Source: Clostridia bacterium
GTDB taxonomy: Bacteria; Bacillota; Clostridia; Oscillospirales; CAG-272
Assembly (NCBI GenBank): GCA_017503865.1
Contig: JAFVSI010000069.1
Span: 1 to 33,531, forward strand
Direction: 5' to 3'
Length of the DNA stretch: 33,531 bases
The stretch's first letter is position 1. Each line of letters opens with the position of its first letter. Below the pieces are notes generated by a model. The model was not told the origin of the DNA, searched no databases, and was given only the letters and a program-made list of their open reading frames with translations. This document shows positions 31,512-33,531 of the stretch, in pieces. The position numbers and the translations under genes were made by a program.

Positions 31512-31889
31512 ATGAAGAAATCTACACTCGGAAAGGTTGTAAAATGGTCGGCAATTGGAGTGGACGTAGCTTGTCCGCTTATTGCCACGCTTTCTCAATT
31601 TCCTATATGGATACATAGAAGCAGCGAGGCAACGGTATCGGGAACGTTCCTGCTGTTTGCCTTGCTTTCTATGCTTCCCTTTGCAAAGCAGATAGCTACC
31701 TATATGAAATCTCCATCCGCTTGGGTGGTGTGGGGAATACTGTTTGCTTTGTTCATAGCCTTACGGAATATTATCGATGAGATGGTTATCGTTTGTTTTG
31801 TTGGCTTGTTATCTAACATAGTCGGCACTTTTGTCTATAAATTGGGCGAGAAAATAGCTGACGGAAATTCAGGAGACGGTAGTAAATAA
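31512..31889 (+). CDS. Putative holin, four membrane helices
   Basis: A 125-residue membrane protein with helices near residues 12-32 (WSAIGVDVACPLIATLSQF), 42-60 (FLLFALLSMLPF), 69-86 (WVVWGILFALFIAL) and 88-108 (IVCFVGLLSNIVGTFV). The charged short end (KLGEKIADGNSGDGSK) lies at the C-terminus. Size and topology fit holins, which gather in the membrane and open it on time. No known holin family is recognised, so the label rests on topology and place. It overlaps the next start by one base (TAATG at 31887). Confidence 0.5.
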   Translation: MKKSTLGKVVKWSAIGVDVACPLIATLSQFPIWIHRSSEATVSGTFLLFALLSMLPFAKQIATYMKSPSAWVVWGILFALFIALRNIIDEMVIVCFVGLLSNIVGTFVYKLGEKIADGNSGDGSK

Positions 31890-32863
31890 TGAATCGCATT
31901 GATACCCAACTCGCAGACGAAAAAGTAATCAACTCGGATATAAGACGAGAGCTGAGAAAAAACGTAGAGAGAGGAATAGCAGGGAAGGAAACTGACCGAA
32001 TACAGCTTAATGACATAATGCTTTATTTGCTTGTCATTATTGCGGCAGCTATCTCCTTTACCGACTTCACGCTCTCCTTCGGTGAAATAAAGAATTTTAC
32101 CGCACTCACAGCCTTTCTTTATATTGTTACCACACTTGTCTATAACAATAGATATGCACGAGGAAAAAGAAGAGGAATGCAGGACCTCGACTATAGAGCC
32201 TCGCTTGAGGACTATAGAAAAAAGGTCAAGGCAATTCACGATTCCTCTATCGCAGGGCTCGTTCCTACCTTCTGTAAGGAGTATAAGGTTAAGGAATTGA
32301 AGGAGTACCGAGAGTCTTTGCTTTCGGGCATAGAGATGGAATATGAAGAGTATAAGGAAAAGTATTGGGGCAAGAGCAAACGAGAAATAATGAGGCTCAG
32401 ATTGCCGCTTGACGTTAAGCGGACAATTTTCAAATGCAACAATGCAAGACCTATAAAGCTCGTTCCAAGCATCATCTTCAGTGAATCGGGAGAGACCGAG
32501 CGAAACAAGCTTATTCACCAAAGCGGAAGAGATAGAGAGAAAAAGGATAAAAGGACACAAGTTATATCGAGGGCAGTCATCGTTCTTTTTGGAGGAGCAA
32601 TTGCAGTAGATATTATCCTTAACTTTTCTCTGCTTGTAATTATTCAATGGTTTGCGAGAATGCTACCTATACTGTGGGCAACGATAACGGGGGAGGACTC
32701 CGGATACTGCTGCGTAGCTGTAACCGAGATGAATTTCAAGAAAGACCAATCCTCTATAATTGACCTCTTTAACGAGTGGGTTAAGGAAAGAAAAAAATCC
32801 TCAGCAGAGGAATACTCTACTGAGGATAAGGATATTAGTGTGATACAAGAAAATCGTCAATAA
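31889..32863 (+). CDS. Membrane protein of unknown function, late cassette
   Basis: A 324-residue protein with helices near residues 42-63 (IMLYLLVIIAAAISFTDF) and 69-84 (FTALTAFLYIVTTLVY), then a large basic loop rich in Arg and Lys. A hydrophobic block at about 225-266 (VISRAVIVLFGGAIAVDIIL and more) makes two further helices. The end is charged and probably cytoplasmic. I recognise no family and see no enzymatic motif. It is coupled to the holin-like gene. Its last 29 bases overlap the end of the convergent gene at 32835, and its 3' coding part carries the terminator of that gene's operon. Confidence 0.5.
   Translation: MNRIDTQLADEKVINSDIRRELRKNVERGIAGKETDRIQLNDIMLYLLVIIAAAISFTDFTLSFGEIKNFTALTAFLYIVTTLVYNNRYARGKRRGMQDLDYRASLEDYRKKVKAIHDSSIAGLVPTFCKEYKVKELKEYRESLLSGIEMEYEEYKEKYWGKSKREIMRLRLPLDVKRTIFKCNNARPIKLVPSIIFSESGETERNKLIHQSGRDREKKDKRTQVISRAVIVLFGGAIAVDIILNFSLLVIIQWFARMLPILWATITGEDSGYCCVAVTEMNFKKDQSSIIDLFNEWVKERKKSSAEEYSTEDKDISVIQENRQ
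32790..32827 (-). terminator. Minus-strand terminator embedded in a + strand gene
   Basis: ATCCTCAG (32797-32804) pairs with CTGAGGAT (32820-32827), with a further AGAG/CTCT stem after one mismatch and loop GAATA. Read on the minus strand, the stem is followed by TTTTTTT. So it would end the DUF6514 transcript just after its stop. On the + strand it is coding sequence of the membrane protein and has no T-run, so it should not stop that transcript. Confidence 0.75.
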
Positions 32864-33071
32864 CGTCTCTTATATGTATCGGATCGAGTTTTAGCTCGTT
32901 GCATAAAGAGACGAGATTTGCAATGTCGTTTTTGTTTACACTTATATCGTGAAACAACGTACATTTGCCGCTTCTTGTATCTATTACGGATATTCCGTAG
33001 CCTACGTATGTTTTGGAGTCAAGAGTGAAAGATCCTTCAATTAACTCATAACGTATATTGTAGTTATCCAT
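32835..33071 (-). CDS. DUF6514 family protein
   Basis: The start is placed at the minus-strand ATG at 33071, overlapping the stop of the XRE gene by eight bases, giving 78 residues; a longer frame would overlap most of the regulator. The protein reads YELIEGSFTLDSKTYVGYGI, then DTRSGKCTLFHDISVNKNDI, then LCNELKLDPIHIRDVIDDFL. The pattern YGI-x-V, DIS and CNELxLxPxHxxDVIxDF is that of DUF6514, a Clostridia family of unknown function found in mobile elements. Tight coupling to an XRE protein suggests a partner or co-regulator. Confidence 0.7.
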   Translation of the reverse strand: MDNYNIRYELIEGSFTLDSKTYVGYGISVIDTRSGKCTLFHDISVNKNDIANLVSLCNELKLDPIHIRDVIDDFLVSH

Positions 33072-33318
33072 ATTTAATTTCTTCATTTGGAACAAAGGCT
33101 TCCAACTCTCCCATATCAATTTTGCAAGCTTTGCAAAGAAGAAGTGCGGTACCCAATAAAGGCTCGGTCTTGCCGTTTTCAATGTCAATGATTTGCCGAT
33201 CACATCTGTTTGCCTCTTCAGCAAGCTGTTCTGCGGTCATGCCGAGCTCTTTTCGTCTTTCTCGAACAAACTCGCCAAAATCCGCAAGTTCCGGGTATAA
33301 TGTGGTTGCTTTCTTCAT
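33064..33318 (-). CDS. XRE-family transcriptional regulator
   Basis: An 84-residue helix-turn-helix protein: FGEFVRERRKELGMTAEQLAEE as the first helices, then NRCDRQIIDIENGKTEPLLG with the recognition helix, then ALLLCKACKIDMGELEAF. Its ATG (33318) follows GGAGGTGATTTT, an excellent ribosome site. The promoter and a palindromic operator lie upstream. It is transcribed against the virion and membrane genes, with DUF6514 behind it. This is the second XRE gene of the window and could maintain lysogeny, regulate immunity to other phages, or serve as a prophage-expressed accessory pair. Which one cannot be read from the sequence. Confidence 0.85.
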   Translation of the reverse strand: MKKATTLYPELADFGEFVRERRKELGMTAEQLAEEANRCDRQIIDIENGKTEPLLGTALLLCKACKIDMGELEAFVPNEEIKYG

Positions 33319-33341
33319 AAAATCACCTCCAATAATGTTTT

Positions 33342-33356
33342 TGTTTCAGTGAAACA
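33342..33356. promoter_or_regulatory. Operator palindrome of the second XRE gene
   Basis: TGTTTCAGTGAAACA: seven-base arms around one G. It lies at the expected start of transcription, seven bases after the -10, fitting self-repression by the XRE protein. It is unlike the CACT operators at 2772-2882, so the two repressors should not share sites. Confidence 0.7.
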
Positions 33357-33362
33357 GGCAAC

Positions 33363-33391
33363 ATTATAGAGGAATGCGTCGAATTGTTGAA
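33363..33391 (-). promoter_or_regulatory. Promoter of the second XRE gene
   Basis: Minus-strand TATAAT (33363-33368) preceded at 16-17 bases by TCAACA or TTCAAC, a weak -35. It reads towards the XRE gene. Confidence 0.55.
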
Positions 33392-33531
33392 TGAACTGGA
33401 ATTCACGTTTATTAAATTTTCACAAGCATTCCCCTATAAAATTGGGTGCTTGTGTGGTAGTAATACCCTTGTAAGACACAAATCGACAAAAAGTATTATA
33501 TTTAAAGGACTATCAGTTCTCGAAGAGATAA
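33372..33531. other. Intergenic end of the window with a long inverted repeat
   Basis: No gene is seen here in either strand. CACAAGCA (33421-33428) and TGCTTGTG (33447-33454) form perfect eight-base arms with CCC and GGG inner pairs around a TATAAAATT centre. A sequence GAGGAATGC near 33369 is partly echoed inverted by GCATTCCCC at 33426. It could be an operator, a site-specific recombination site, or a hairpin of a gene beyond the edge. Confidence 0.3.

Noticed and set aside
31835-32647. A 270-codon open frame on the minus strand
   Set aside because: It lies antisense to the membrane protein at 31889, has no ribosome site and a composition typical of a shadow frame.
1-33531. tRNA genes, integrase, endolysin, tape measure
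   Set aside because: I looked for these and saw no cloverleaf with a TTC-type loop, no tyrosine or serine recombinase motifs, no lysozyme or amidase motifs, and no long tape-measure-like frame apart from the giant protein, which has different motifs.

Overview
The window reads as a continuous stretch of a tailed double-stranded DNA phage or prophage of a low-to-moderate GC Gram-positive host. Clostridia from an animal gut is the best guess. This rests on strong AGGAGG-type ribosome sites, sigma-A-like promoters, the protein families present (YopX, DUF4373, ImmA/IrrE, DUF6514, DUF6273, polyvalent-protein domains) and codon use. TAA, TAG and TGA all serve as stops, so the standard bacterial code fits. 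The host is inferred; nothing in the window proves it.

Layout. Positions 2-2466 (+) hold the tail end of a cytosine-5 DNA methyltransferase and a chain of small accessory genes (a basic repeat protein with a broken relative upstream, a zinc ribbon, a YopX protein, a DUF6273 protein), closed by a 13-bp bidirectional terminator. Positions 2504-2900 form a switch: a small XRE repressor on the minus strand, two divergent promoters, and four spaced copies of a CACT...AGTG operator. Positions 2901-7393 (+) are the early operon: two tandem ImmA/IrrE metalloproteases, a helix-turn-helix protein, a degenerate HNH-like protein, several small unknowns, SSB, a DUF4373 replication protein, and a probable late-gene regulator. 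Positions 7408-29868 (+) are the packaging and virion genes: small and large terminase, portal, a repeat-rich 656-residue protein, a 2,625-residue polyvalent protein, a small zinc ribbon, a 44-residue basic protein, an acidic scaffold, the major capsid protein, a neck adaptor, a nozzle-like tail protein, a YadA-head-type fibre and a DUF6273 tail-tip protein. No tape measure or tail tube gene is seen, so a short-tailed (podovirus-like) virion is likely. Positions 29893-32863 (+) hold two small tail-region proteins and three membrane proteins that may act in lysis; no endolysin is recognisable. Positions 32835-33318 (-) are a second XRE regulator coupled to a DUF6514 gene, with their own promoter, operator and terminator.

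Regulation. The most striking structure is a duplicated late control module at 7408-7527 and 21237-21548. Each copy has the same 26-nt box placed at the same distance from an extended -10 promoter, followed by a nearly identical intrinsic terminator lying between that promoter and the structural genes. Copy 1 would make only a ~75-nt RNA unless transcription reads through to terminase; copy 2 carries a zinc-ribbon gene between promoter and terminator. This points to antitermination or attenuation of the late operons by a phage factor.

How the genes fit together. The repressor and operators would hold the early promoter off. Early expression would give the ImmA-like proteases, SSB and replication protein, then the regulator at 7049, whose likely target is the box 15 bp past its own stop. 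Late transcription then builds the capsid, the giant protein (likely carried in the head and injected) and the short tail.
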